DNA of 64,000 nt, from positions 434,001 to 498,000 of the forward strand of contig NZ_QNVY02000001.1 of NCBI RefSeq assembly GCF_003314435.2. The letters run 5' to 3'. Of the stretch, positions 43,138 through 51,885 are shown piece after piece. The translations under genes and the position numbers were made by a program. Position 1 is the stretch's first letter. The number at the start of each line of letters is the position of its first letter. The notes beneath the pieces were generated by a model. It saw only the letters and a list, made by a program, of their open reading frames with translations. It had not been told where the DNA came from and made no database searches. The stretch comes from Flavobacterium petrolei. GTDB taxonomy: Bacteria > Bacteroidota > Bacteroidia > Flavobacteriales > Flavobacteriaceae.

Positions 43138-43653
43138 CTATTCCTCTTTAAACCAACTCGAATACATTACATAATTATTAGAAATGCGTTCAATTTCACC
43201 GGCAAAGTCAGATTGATTAATATCTTTTACCTTTTTGGCAGGAACTCCCGCCCAAATTGAGCCTGATGTTACCACTGTATTTTGAGTTATTACAGCTCCG
43301 GCAGCCACAATCGAATTACTTTCGATGACACAATTATCCATCACAATTGCTCCCATTCCTATTAGTACATTATCGTGAACAACACATCCATGTACAATGG
43401 CATTATGCCCAATAGAAACATTATTTCCTATAATAGTTGGGTGTTTTTTGTAGGTACAATGAATAACTGCTCCATCTTGGATATTTACTTTATCACCTAT
43501 TTTGATGAAATTGACATCGCCACGAATTACTGCGTTAAACCAAACACTACAATTTGCACCAAAAGAGACATCGCCTACAATAGTGGCATTTTCGGCAACA
43601 TAACAATCCTCAGGAATTGAAGGCGATTTGCCGTTAACAGATTTTATTAGCAT
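43138..43653 (-). CDS. Gamma-carbonic anhydrase family protein
   Basis: The 171-residue protein is a left-handed beta-helix of hexapeptide repeats. The three zinc ligands are at H65, H83 and H88, with a conserved R in AVIRGD. It may hydrate CO2; many family members have low or unknown activity. It is monocistronic with a convergent regulator gene. Confidence 0.9.
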   Translation of the reverse strand: MLIKSVNGKSPSIPEDCYVAENATIVGDVSFGANCSVWFNAVIRGDVNFIKIGDKVNIQDGAVIHCTYKKHPTIIGNNVSIGHNAIVHGCVVHDNVLIGMGAIVMDNCVIESNSIVAAGAVITQNTVVTSGSIWAGVPAKKVKDINQSDFAGEIERISNNYVMYSSWFKEE

Positions 43654-43664
43654 GATGATATGAG

Positions 43665-44663
43665 TTAATTAATTGCCGGACAATTACAATCGTATTTTAC
43701 AGGTTTACAAAACAAATCGATTCCTAAAGTGATTTGGTGATAGCCCCCATTATCAAACTTTACGGCTCCGGACAATTGAGAATAGGTATAAGCAAACATA
43801 AACTTATCAAAATTTACACCGACAATAGGTGTGATGTATTGTAGTTTTTGCTTGGAAATTGTATTTCCATCAATGTATTCAGCACCATCAAAACTTCTTC
43901 GGTAAGACAAACCGCCCCAGACTCTTCCAAAATCTAGATTTTTGTAGGCTTTCAAATTAATGTCAATTGCTTTTTCATTTGTTTTTTCAACCATTTGAAA
44001 TAAAACAGAAGGCTCCCACAATATTTTGTCTCTATTGCCAAAAATGTAACCAGCACTCAATAAATATTTCCTCAAATTATCACTTTCATATTCCGTATAA
44101 ATATCTCTTCTGGTCTCTATGACATTTTTCACGGTTGCATGCGCATAAAAATCTAGAAAATTATACGAAGCACCAATATCTACATTAAAGTAAGAATCCT
44201 TTTGCACAACAGTTCCATCAATAATTGGATCAAAATCACCAGATTGTCTAAATTCCGTTTCGTCCAATTGACTTTGAATCAAACCAGCACTCATACCAAA
44301 AGATAATTGATTTAAATCAATTTCATCTCTGGAAAACATAAGATGATACGCATACGTAAATTTGACTCCTTTTTGGGAATGGTAACCGTTTTTATCATTA
44401 AAAAGTATAATTCCAGCTCCTGCTTTTTCCCCTACTCTTCCATTAAAACTTAATGTTTGCAATTCAGGAGCATCGTTTTGATCGAACCATTGCTTACGAC
44501 CGGTTAACCTCAATTTAGCACAATTTGCAGCGCCAGCCATAGACGGATGTATCAGATAATAATTGTCTGATAAATAATCCGAATACACAGGGATTCCTTC
44601 TTGAGCAAAAGAATAATGTGTTATAAATAAGAGTGCCACTAGAATTTTAATTTTATGATACAT
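43665..44663 (-). CDS. PorP/SprF-family type IX secretion membrane protein
   Basis: From the ATG at 44663 the protein has 332 residues. It has a signal peptide (1-20) and the family start VYSDYLSDNYYLIHPSMAGAANCAKLRLTGRKQW. A beta-barrel body follows, with an end rich in Cys and Pro (PVKYDCNCPAIN). These outer-membrane proteins anchor or assist type IX-secreted partners such as SprB adhesins; the partner is not in this window. Confidence 0.88.
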   Translation of the reverse strand: MYHKIKILVALLFITHYSFAQEGIPVYSDYLSDNYYLIHPSMAGAANCAKLRLTGRKQWFDQNDAPELQTLSFNGRVGEKAGAGIILFNDKNGYHSQKGVKFTYAYHLMFSRDEIDLNQLSFGMSAGLIQSQLDETEFRQSGDFDPIIDGTVVQKDSYFNVDIGASYNFLDFYAHATVKNVIETRRDIYTEYESDNLRKYLLSAGYIFGNRDKILWEPSVLFQMVEKTNEKAIDINLKAYKNLDFGRVWGGLSYRRSFDGAEYIDGNTISKQKLQYITPIVGVNFDKFMFAYTYSQLSGAVKFDNGGYHQITLGIDLFCKPVKYDCNCPAIN

Positions 44664-44805
44664 TGAAATATTTTTAAGCAAAATGAATAATTCCAAATTA
44701 ACATTAAGATATTTAAGATAATGATTTCCACACTTTAAAAACTAAACTAAAGTTAATTTATTCATTAAAAAATCAAATATAGTTATTCATAGAAAATAAC
44801 TTTAG

Positions 44806-44813
44806 TAAATTTG
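44806..44813 (+). promoter_or_regulatory. -7 box of the NifU-like gene
   Basis: TAAATTTG fits TAnnTTTG and lies 17 bases before the ATG at 44831. The -33 element is weak (GTTA). Confidence 0.4.
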
Positions 44814-44830
44814 TAAAAAATTCAAAAATC

Positions 44831-45730
44831 ATGAATAAAGTTACTACAAAAGAAACACAAAACCCAACGATATTAAAGTTTGAATTTCAAGATTTCATCA
44901 CTCAAAATGAAAGTTTTGAATTTAAAAATATCGACGAAGCAAAAACGTCTCCATTAGCACAACAATTGTTTTATTTACCGTTTGTAAAAACAGTTTATAT
45001 ATCCGGGAATTTTATCGCAATCGAAAAATACAGTATCGTAGAATGGGACGATGTCAAAGATGCTGTTGCAGAACAAATGGAAAAATTTGTCAACGATGGT
45101 GGAACAATCATCACTATAGATGAAAATAAAACGAAGAAACAGCCTGTCACAGTTTATGGTGAAACTACTCCAAACCCTTCAGCATTAAAATTTGTAGTAA
45201 GTAAAATGCTAACTAAAAATGCGATAGAGTTCAAAAACATTGATCAAACAGCTGCTTCACCTTTAGCCAAAGAACTTTTCAAATTTCCTTACGTAAAAGA
45301 AATTTTCATTGATGAAAACTACATTTCTGTAACCAAATATGAAATCAATGATTGGCAAGAAATCACTTTAGAACTGAGAAGTTTCATCAAACAATATATT
45401 GAAAACGGAGGAACTGTTTTAGATGAAAATTATGTTGCTGCAGTTACCGCAGAAGAAACAGTTAAGGCAAAAGAATTTGATAATCTGGATGTAACTTCGC
45501 AACAAATCATCAATATTTTAGAAGAATATGTAAAGCCTGCCGTACAAGCCGATGGTGGAAATATCGCCTTTGACTCTTACAACGAAAATGACAAAACCGT
45601 AAAAGTAATTTTGCAAGGTGCCTGCAGTGGTTGCCCTTCTTCTACTTTTACATTAAAAAGCGGTATCGAAAACATGTTGAAAAGTATGCTGAATGACGAA
45701 AGCATCAAAGTTGAAGCAATAAACGCATAA
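44831..45730 (+). CDS. NifU-like iron-sulfur scaffold with duplicated N-terminal domain
   Basis: The 299-residue protein carries two Nfu-N type domains in tandem (about 10-95 and 112-195, each with NPTxLKF and FKNID...SPLAxxLF...PFVKxVYI). The C-terminal NifU domain has CSGC (C265/C268), the Fe-S cluster site. Nfu proteins deliver Fe-S clusters. The tandem N-domain is less usual than a single one. It is the first gene of its neighbourhood. Confidence 0.9.
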   Translation: MNKVTTKETQNPTILKFEFQDFITQNESFEFKNIDEAKTSPLAQQLFYLPFVKTVYISGNFIAIEKYSIVEWDDVKDAVAEQMEKFVNDGGTIITIDENKTKKQPVTVYGETTPNPSALKFVVSKMLTKNAIEFKNIDQTAASPLAKELFKFPYVKEIFIDENYISVTKYEINDWQEITLELRSFIKQYIENGGTVLDENYVAAVTAEETVKAKEFDNLDVTSQQIINILEEYVKPAVQADGGNIAFDSYNENDKTVKVILQGACSGCPSSTFTLKSGIENMLKSMLNDESIKVEAINA

Positions 45731-45841
45731 AATAAATACTATTTACTTGAAAACCTTTATGTTACGTTAAATATTTATCGTTTTTGAATGTTCTATTTAA
45801 AAAAATTGGTAAATTTATGTTTCACTTAACAAATAGAAATC

Positions 45842-46042
45842 ATGTCAATATTAAAAGTAATTGAAATACTTTCCAGCTCAGAAATTAGTTGGGAAGATGC
45901 AGCTCGAAAAGGAGTTGCTAAAGCGTCAAAATCTGTAAAACACATCCGTTCTGTCTATGTTCATGAACAAAGTGCAACAGTAAGTGATGGTGCCATTGCG
46001 GAATTTCGAGTAAATCTCAAATTGACTTTCGAACTCGAATAA
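45842..46042 (+). CDS. Dodecin family protein
   Basis: The 66-residue protein matches dodecins, small dodecamers that store flavins: MSILKVIEILSSSEISWEDAARKGVAKASKSVKHIRSVYVHEQ. The length is typical. It has a strong terminator 20 bases downstream. Confidence 0.92.
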   Translation: MSILKVIEILSSSEISWEDAARKGVAKASKSVKHIRSVYVHEQSATVSDGAIAEFRVNLKLTFELE

Positions 46043-46063
46043 AGAACTTAACAAAAACAAATC

Positions 46064-46094
46064 AAAGCGTTTCATTCGAGACGCTTTTTTTTTA
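46064..46094 (+). terminator. Terminator of the dodecin gene
   Basis: AAAGCGT (46064-46070) pairs with ACGCTTT (46081-46087) and is followed by a T-run of more than five bases. Confidence 0.85.
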
Positions 46095-46183
46095 GAAGCT
46101 ATTTCCCGTCATCCGTTGCAATCTTTCCTGCCCTGAAAAAGCTCAGGACCAGAAAGGATTTCCTCTACTACCGGGGCTAAAAA
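46093..46183 (-). repeat. Dispersed Flavobacterium-type intergenic element, copy 2
   Basis: On the minus strand the block begins TTTTAGCCCCGGTAGTAGAG and ends GGGAAATAGCTTCTAAAA. This matches the ends of the element at 9981-10130. An internal inverted repeat (CCTGCCCTGA with TCAGG) lies in the centre. It reaches within 8 bases of the DUF255 start at 46191. Confidence 0.6.
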
Positions 46184-46190
46184 CGACCCT

Positions 46191-48209
46191 ATGAACGAAC
46201 TACATTTAGAAACCAGCCCATACTTATTGCAACACGCCGGTAATCCTGTACACTGGAAAGCTTGGAATCCAAAATCATTGGCAACAGCTAAGGAAAACAA
46301 TAAACTTATCATCATAAGTATTGGTTATTCCGCTTGTCATTGGTGTCATGTAATGGAACACGAAAGTTTTGAAAATCAAGAAGTCGCTCAGGTAATGAAT
46401 GCACATTTTATATCCATAAAAGTCGATCGGGAAGAACGCCCAGATGTTGATGCGGTTTACATGAAAGCCATACAAATCATGACCGGTCGTGGCGGATGGC
46501 CGCTGAACATAGTGACGCTTCCTGATGGAAGACCTGTTTGGGGCGGCACCTTCTTTAAGAAAGAGGAATGGATAGAATCCCTGAACCAATTGCAGGAACT
46601 CTATCAATCTGCCCCTGAAAAGATGATTGATTATGCCGAAAAATTACATCAGGGAATTCAAGAAATTGGATTAATTCAAAACGATAACACAGAAACGGAA
46701 GTAAACCAAAACAGACTGAAACTCTTAGTCGAAAAATGGAAAAAAAGTTTCGACTCGGAATTTGGCGCCATGGCCAGAGTACCTAAATTTATGATGCCTA
46801 ATAATTACCAATTTCTGTTGCGGTATGGCTATCAAACGAAAGATACCGATTTGCTGGACTTCGTGAATCTTACATTAACAAAAATGGCGTATGGCGGGCT
46901 TTTTGACACTGTTGACGGTGGTTTTTCGCGTTATTCTGTAGATATGAAGTGGCATATTCCTCATTTCGAAAAAATGTTATATGATAACGGCCAATTGGTT
47001 TCTTTATACAGTGATGCCTATAAATTAACCAAAAACCTGTTGTATAAAGAAGTGATCGAAAAAACACTTCGTTTTATCGAGAAAGAATTAATGAATCCGG
47101 AAGGCGGCTTTTATTCAGCACTGGATGCAGATAGTTTAAACTCGGATAATCAACTTCAGGAAGGCGCCTTTTATGTCTGGAAAATTCCAGAATTAAAGGC
47201 AATCCTAAAAGAAGATTTTGATTTATTCAGTCAAGTATTCAATTGCAATACTTTTGGATTGTGGGAAGACGAAAACTATGTTTTAATTCAAAACCAAACT
47301 TTAGAAAGTATTGCGGAACATAATAAGATTCCCGTTTCAGCACTTCAAACTAAAAAAATATTTTGGGAAAAATTGCTTTATAGCGAAAGAGAAAAACGAC
47401 AAAAACCAAGACTCGATGACAAATGTCTGACTTCTTGGAATGCTATAATGTTGAAAGGATATGTTGATGCGTACAAGACTTTGGGAAACCAAAAATATTT
47501 AGATATCGCACTACAAAATGCCCATTTTATAATCAAAAATCTCTGGTCTAGTGAAGGGAATTTATTCCACAATTATAAAAACGGAAAAAGCAGCATCAAT
47601 GGGTATCTGGAAGATTATTGTTTCGTGATTGCAGCATTCATTTCCCTTTATGAAGCAACTTTGAATGAAAAATGGCTTCACGATGCGAAACTACTTATGG
47701 ACTATAGTCTGGACCATTTTTATGACAATAAAAAATCCTTGTTTGCTTTTACGTCAAATCTAGACGAAGCGTTAATTACAACACATTACGAAACCGAAGA
47801 CAATGTGATTCCGGCTTCAAATTCAGTGATGGCAAAAAACCTATTGCAAATGAGCATCTACTATAATAATTCCTATTATGAACAAGTCAGCCATCAAATG
47901 TTGCTGGTTATACTACCTAGAATTGATTATCCATCTGCTTTCTCAAATTGGATGGATTTAGCATTAAATTACTCGGAACAAAACAAAGAATTAGCCGTTT
48001 GTGGCGAACGAGCTTTGGAGTATTGTACAAAAATAAACAGTCTTTATATTCCTAATGTTGTTATCGCTGGATCACAGAATAAATCAATACTTCCATTTTT
48101 AGATTCTCGTTATTCAAACCTGGAAACACTGTTTTTTCTCTGTCAAAACAAAACTTGCCTCATCCCAAATACTGATTACCAACAAATTATTAATGATTTA
48201 ATGAAGTAA
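46191..48209 (+). CDS. DUF255 thioredoxin-domain protein (YyaL/SSP411 family)
   Basis: The 672-residue protein has an N-terminal thioredoxin-like domain with CHWC (C49/C52) and HVMEHESFE. The body is a large alpha-helical region resembling six-hairpin glycosidases, with GGFSRYSVD and CLTSWNAIMLKGY. The function of the family is unsettled. It starts directly downstream of a dispersed repeat, so its promoter would lie inside that repeat or further upstream. Confidence 0.9.
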   Translation: MNELHLETSPYLLQHAGNPVHWKAWNPKSLATAKENNKLIIISIGYSACHWCHVMEHESFENQEVAQVMNAHFISIKVDREERPDVDAVYMKAIQIMTGRGGWPLNIVTLPDGRPVWGGTFFKKEEWIESLNQLQELYQSAPEKMIDYAEKLHQGIQEIGLIQNDNTETEVNQNRLKLLVEKWKKSFDSEFGAMARVPKFMMPNNYQFLLRYGYQTKDTDLLDFVNLTLTKMAYGGLFDTVDGGFSRYSVDMKWHIPHFEKMLYDNGQLVSLYSDAYKLTKNLLYKEVIEKTLRFIEKELMNPEGGFYSALDADSLNSDNQLQEGAFYVWKIPELKAILKEDFDLFSQVFNCNTFGLWEDENYVLIQNQTLESIAEHNKIPVSALQTKKIFWEKLLYSEREKRQKPRLDDKCLTSWNAIMLKGYVDAYKTLGNQKYLDIALQNAHFIIKNLWSSEGNLFHNYKNGKSSINGYLEDYCFVIAAFISLYEATLNEKWLHDAKLLMDYSLDHFYDNKKSLFAFTSNLDEALITTHYETEDNVIPASNSVMAKNLLQMSIYYNNSYYEQVSHQMLLVILPRIDYPSAFSNWMDLALNYSEQNKELAVCGERALEYCTKINSLYIPNVVIAGSQNKSILPFLDSRYSNLETLFFLCQNKTCLIPNTDYQQIINDLMK

Positions 48210-48258
48210 TCTTAAAAAAAATTGACTATTATTGTAGGACTAATCAAATAAAAATACC

Positions 48259-48876
48259 ATGGGACTATCTTCATTTTTTAAAAAATTATTTGGCTCAGCC
48301 AAAGAAACAGCTAGTGAATTAGCGGACAAAGCAGAAACAACTTTCGAAGAAGCAAAAGAAACTGCAGCACCTTATCTTGAAAAGGCAGAGAATTTCGCAG
48401 AAGAAACATTTGAAAAAGCAAAAGAAACCGCAGCACCTTATCTTGAAAAAGCAGAGATTTTTGCCGAAGATACTTTTGATAAAATAAAAGAAACGGCTGC
48501 ACCAATAATCGAAAAAGTAGAAAATTTTGCAGACCATGCTAAAGAAACTGCTGGTGAATATTCCGAAAAAGCAACAAATGTTTTAGAAAACACAATTGAA
48601 AGTGTCAAAGAAAAATCGAATACAACAGTTGAAAAAGGAGAAGACTTAGCCAGCGAAGCCAAAACTGCCGTTTCAGACACAGTAGAAACCGTAATAGAAA
48701 AATCAGAAACGACAGCTGAAAAAGTAGAAGATTTAGTCAATGAAGCTAAAACAAAAACTACCGATGTTGTTGAAAATGTTTCTGAAAAAGTAAGCTCATT
48801 TGCAGAAGACGGCGAAGAAGAAGCGAAAAAAATTGCTAAAGAAACTACAAATAAAATAGAAGAAGACGCAGATTAA
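48259..48876 (+). CDS. LEA-like/apolipoprotein-type repeat protein
   Basis: The 205-residue protein is almost entirely Ala/Glu/Lys/Thr. It repeats an 11/22-residue unit of the type EKAENFAEETFEKAKETAAPYL (about 30-105). Later units read SEKATNV, EKSETTAEKVEDL. It would form a long amphipathic helix, as in LEA-like or YtxH-like stress proteins. It begins GLSSFFKKLFGSAKE. No enzymatic motif is present. It is followed by a terminator. Confidence 0.7.
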   Translation: MGLSSFFKKLFGSAKETASELADKAETTFEEAKETAAPYLEKAENFAEETFEKAKETAAPYLEKAEIFAEDTFDKIKETAAPIIEKVENFADHAKETAGEYSEKATNVLENTIESVKEKSNTTVEKGEDLASEAKTAVSDTVETVIEKSETTAEKVEDLVNEAKTKTTDVVENVSEKVSSFAEDGEEEAKKIAKETTNKIEEDAD

Positions 48877-48919
48877 TTTATAGAAAAATAATTTATTCGT
48901 ATTTTTGTGCTTCAAACTT

Positions 48920-48946
48920 AACCTTCTCCTTTGAGAAGGTTTTTTA
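48920..48946 (+). terminator. Terminator upstream of mscS
   Basis: AACCTTCTC pairs with GAGAAGGTT (48933-48941) and is followed by a T-run. It ends the LEA-like gene transcript and lies only 11 bases before the MscS start. Confidence 0.85.
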
Positions 48947-48956
48947 TTTAAAAAAA

Positions 48957-49802
48957 ATGAATTTAAATCCAGAGCAAATTACCGATTACGCCAATACTTT
49001 TATCAAAGTGTTAATTGACTATTCTCCAAAATTAATTTCTGCATTCATAATTCTTTTTGCAGGTCTTTATATCATCAGGCTTATCAACAGGTTTATCCGA
49101 CGAATAATGGTAAAACGAAATCTAGATCCTACACTGACCCGTTTTCTGGCTGATATTTTACTTTGGGTTTTGAGAATAATTTTGTTTGTTTCCTTTATTT
49201 CCAAACTGGGGATTGAAACATCGTCATTTGTGGCCATTCTTGGAGCAATGGGACTCGCAGTAGGTTTATCACTGCAAGGTTCATTATCTAATTTTGCAGG
49301 CGGAATGTTAATTATCCTTTTTAAACCTTTTCGGGTGAGTGATACTATCGAAGCACAAGGTGTTGTAGGAACTGTGAGTGAAATACAAATTTTTGTAACC
49401 AAATTAGTTACGGCTAACAATCAAACTATTTTTATACCAAATGGTTCCCTTTCCAACGGAAACATTATCAATTATTCATTGGAAAAAATCAGAAGAGCTG
49501 ATTTGACTATTGCTATCTCTTATGACACAAACATTAAAGAAGCTAAAGACATTATTACTGCGGTTTTAAAGAATAATCCAAAAATATTAGAAACGCCAGC
49601 TGCCGAAGTTTCTGTAAAAAACCTTACTGATAGTGCCATACAAATTGCCGTGCGACCATGGGCGAATAACGAAGATTTCTGGGGCGTTTATGCTGATACA
49701 CTACAAAATTGTAAACAGGCTTTTGATGACGCAGGAATTATTATTCAGCCATTTTTCAAAGAATCTTCTAAAAAAAATAACCCAACTGAACAGCTGGAAT
49801 AA
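48957..49802 (+). CDS. MscS-type mechanosensitive channel
   Basis: The 281-residue protein has three membrane helices (about 18-42, 60-85, 90-120). TM3 ends with GLAVGLSLQGSLSNFAGGMLIILFKPF, the hallmark of the MscS pore. The cytoplasmic beta domain follows. It releases ions during osmotic downshock. The 11-base gap to the preceding terminator leaves unclear where it is transcribed from. Confidence 0.93.
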   Translation: MNLNPEQITDYANTFIKVLIDYSPKLISAFIILFAGLYIIRLINRFIRRIMVKRNLDPTLTRFLADILLWVLRIILFVSFISKLGIETSSFVAILGAMGLAVGLSLQGSLSNFAGGMLIILFKPFRVSDTIEAQGVVGTVSEIQIFVTKLVTANNQTIFIPNGSLSNGNIINYSLEKIRRADLTIAISYDTNIKEAKDIITAVLKNNPKILETPAAEVSVKNLTDSAIQIAVRPWANNEDFWGVYADTLQNCKQAFDDAGIIIQPFFKESSKKNNPTEQLE

Positions 49803-49822
49803 TCAATCCATTCAGGAATGCT

Positions 49823-50491
49823 CTATTTCTTTGGAGCGGTGATCATAAAATCTTTCAGATAGTACGGTTCAAAATAAGCGACATCAACTGTGTCGTTTAT
49901 TTTGAATTTTTCAAAACTTATAGCACTCATTTCTTTGGCAGATGGATATACAATCTCCTCCAAAAAAACATGGTTTTCTTTTGTTAAAACCGGCTTGCAT
50001 TTGTCGGCACAATCACCTACAAAGTAAAGTGTTTCCTCTCTATCTTCAAATGAATTGTCATCGATAATCTGGGCAAGCACTTCTCGCTTTTTTTCTAAAG
50101 TCGGACCAAAAATGGCACTGTACACTTCCATTCTTCGCGCATCAATCATAGGGATTATCAATCCGCTCGAAATAGTTACTTGTGCCGCCAAAGCTTGTAA
50201 AGTATCCACCGCAATCAGAGGAATATCTAATGCATAACACAATCCCTTTGCTGCAGAAACGCCAATTCGCAATCCCGTGTACGAGCCAGGACCTTGACTT
50301 ACTGCGATAGCAGATAAATCTTGAAGAGCAATTCCGGCTTCTTTTATTATTGCTTCAATAAAAACATGAAGTCGTTCCGCATGTGAATATCCTTCTTCTG
50401 CAATTTCCTTGCAAAGAATTGTTTTTCCATCTTTTGCAAGAGCGACAGAACAATTTTTAGTCGCCGTCTCAATGTTTAGTATATAGCTCAA
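49823..50491 (-). CDS. tsaB: tRNA threonylcarbamoyladenosine biosynthesis protein TsaB
   Basis: It is a non-catalytic partner of TsaD in t6A37 synthesis. The 222-residue protein has ILNIETATKNCSVAL at the N-terminus and SQGPGSYTGLRIGVSAAKGL near 65-84, both typical. It is convergent with mscS. Confidence 0.93.
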   Translation of the reverse strand: MSYILNIETATKNCSVALAKDGKTILCKEIAEEGYSHAERLHVFIEAIIKEAGIALQDLSAIAVSQGPGSYTGLRIGVSAAKGLCYALDIPLIAVDTLQALAAQVTISSGLIIPMIDARRMEVYSAIFGPTLEKKREVLAQIIDDNSFEDREETLYFVGDCADKCKPVLTKENHVFLEEIVYPSAKEMSAISFEKFKINDTVDVAYFEPYYLKDFMITAPKK

Positions 50492-50514
50492 TTTCAGAAT
50501 TTATTTTAAATTAA

Positions 50515-50553
50515 AAATCACAATCACAAAATTAGATTTTATGATTGTGATTT
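50515..50553 (-). terminator. Terminator of the adaptor/TolC operon
   Basis: A 12-bp perfect stem, AAATCACAATCA with its complement (50515-50526 with 50542-50553), lies just downstream of the adaptor gene. On the minus strand it is followed by a T-rich tail. Confidence 0.75.
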
Positions 50554-50574
50554 CAAAATAGTTGCTAATATAGG

Positions 50575-51879
50575 TTACTTTTTACTTTCTCCTTTATCTT
50601 TATCTGTTTTTAGCATGACTTTGTCGCCAGAATTCAAATCTTTCGTCACCGTTGAATAAGGCCCTGTAATTACCACATCTCCTTTTTTAAGACCGGTCAA
50701 AACCTCAATGTTAGTATCATCCTGAATACCTGTTTTAATGACTCTAATTTTAGCTTTATCACCAACTTTTACAAATACACATTCGAATTTTTTATCGCTT
50801 TTAGGCGCTGCTCCTTTTTGCTCGTCTTTAGGATCAACTACAACAATTTCTTTTACAGCGGCAGTGTCTGATTTTATGACAACAGAACTAATTGGCACTG
50901 ATAATACATTACTTTTTGTTTCAGTAATAATATCCACAGTTGCCGTCATACCTGGTCTGAAAGGCGAATATGTATCTGGTTTTCCTTCCAATAAATCTTG
51001 GTACGATTCCTTCAAAATTCTTACTTTAACTTTAAAATTAGTTACTTGATCCGCTGTCAAGGCAGAACTAGCCGAATTTGAAATACTGGTTACAGTTCCT
51101 TTAAATTGTTTTTTTAAATACGCATCTACTTCAACATTTGCTTCGTCTCCTACTTTAATTTTTACAATATCATTTTCATTCACATCGACTTCAACTTCCA
51201 TATTGTTCAAGTTAGCTACCCTCAAAATTTCTGTTCCAGTCATTTGTTGTGTCCCCAAAACGCGTTCTCCTAATTCTACGTTCAACATAGAAATAGTTCC
51301 ATCTGCGGGTGCGTAAATTGTAGTTCTTCCTAAGTTGTCTTTGGCTTCATTTACCGTCGCGGAAGCACTTTGAACATTAAAATAAGCAGTTTGCTTTGCT
51401 GCTTTAGCAACTTCATAGGATGCAATTGCTTTATCCCAGTCCGCTTTTGAAATAATTCCTTTTTCAAATAAAGTTTTATTTCTGTCATAATTAGATTTTG
51501 ATTCTTTGAAAGAGGCATCTGCTTGGCTCAAATTTGCTCTTGTTCCAGATAAGTTTGAAACCGAACGGTTGTAACCTGATGTATATAAATCCGGATTTAT
51601 TTTAACCAATAAATCTCCTTTTTTTACTACTTGACCTTCTTTAACATTCAAAGAAATAATCTCTCCGGATACTTCCGATGAAATTTTCACTTCAATTTCC
51701 GGTTGAATCTTTCCTGTTGCAGAAACCGTTTCAACAATTGTAGATGGATTAACTTGAGCTATTTCAACTTCAGTTCCTTTATCTTTATTACCGATAACCC
51801 CCGACTTTGAAAGTATTACTAGAGCCGCAATAATTACAACTGCTCCACCTATTAGAATATAAATTGTTTTTTTAGACAT
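50575..51879 (-). CDS. Efflux periplasmic adaptor (MacA/RND type)
   Basis: The 434-residue protein has one N-terminal membrane anchor (7-25). A barrel-sandwich hybrid domain starts IVETVSATGKIQPEIEVKIS, followed by a coiled-coil hairpin (about 100-185) and beta-barrel and membrane-proximal domains. It links an inner-membrane pump to TolC. The pump gene is not next to it; the only partner here is the TolC gene upstream. Confidence 0.9.
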   Translation of the reverse strand: MSKKTIYILIGGAVVIIAALVILSKSGVIGNKDKGTEVEIAQVNPSTIVETVSATGKIQPEIEVKISSEVSGEIISLNVKEGQVVKKGDLLVKINPDLYTSGYNRSVSNLSGTRANLSQADASFKESKSNYDRNKTLFEKGIISKADWDKAIASYEVAKAAKQTAYFNVQSASATVNEAKDNLGRTTIYAPADGTISMLNVELGERVLGTQQMTGTEILRVANLNNMEVEVDVNENDIVKIKVGDEANVEVDAYLKKQFKGTVTSISNSASSALTADQVTNFKVKVRILKESYQDLLEGKPDTYSPFRPGMTATVDIITETKSNVLSVPISSVVIKSDTAAVKEIVVVDPKDEQKGAAPKSDKKFECVFVKVGDKAKIRVIKTGIQDDTNIEVLTGLKKGDVVITGPYSTVTKDLNSGDKVMLKTDKDKGESKK

Positions 51880-51885
51880 AATAAA

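Noticed and set aside
48310..48540. Direct repeats that might look like a CRISPR array
   Set aside because: They are codon-level repeats within a coding gene, with no spacer structure and no cas genes.
48311..48740. Open frames opposite the LEA-like gene
   Set aside because: They are shadows of the Ala/Glu/Lys repeat and consist of Phe/Leu/Ser runs.
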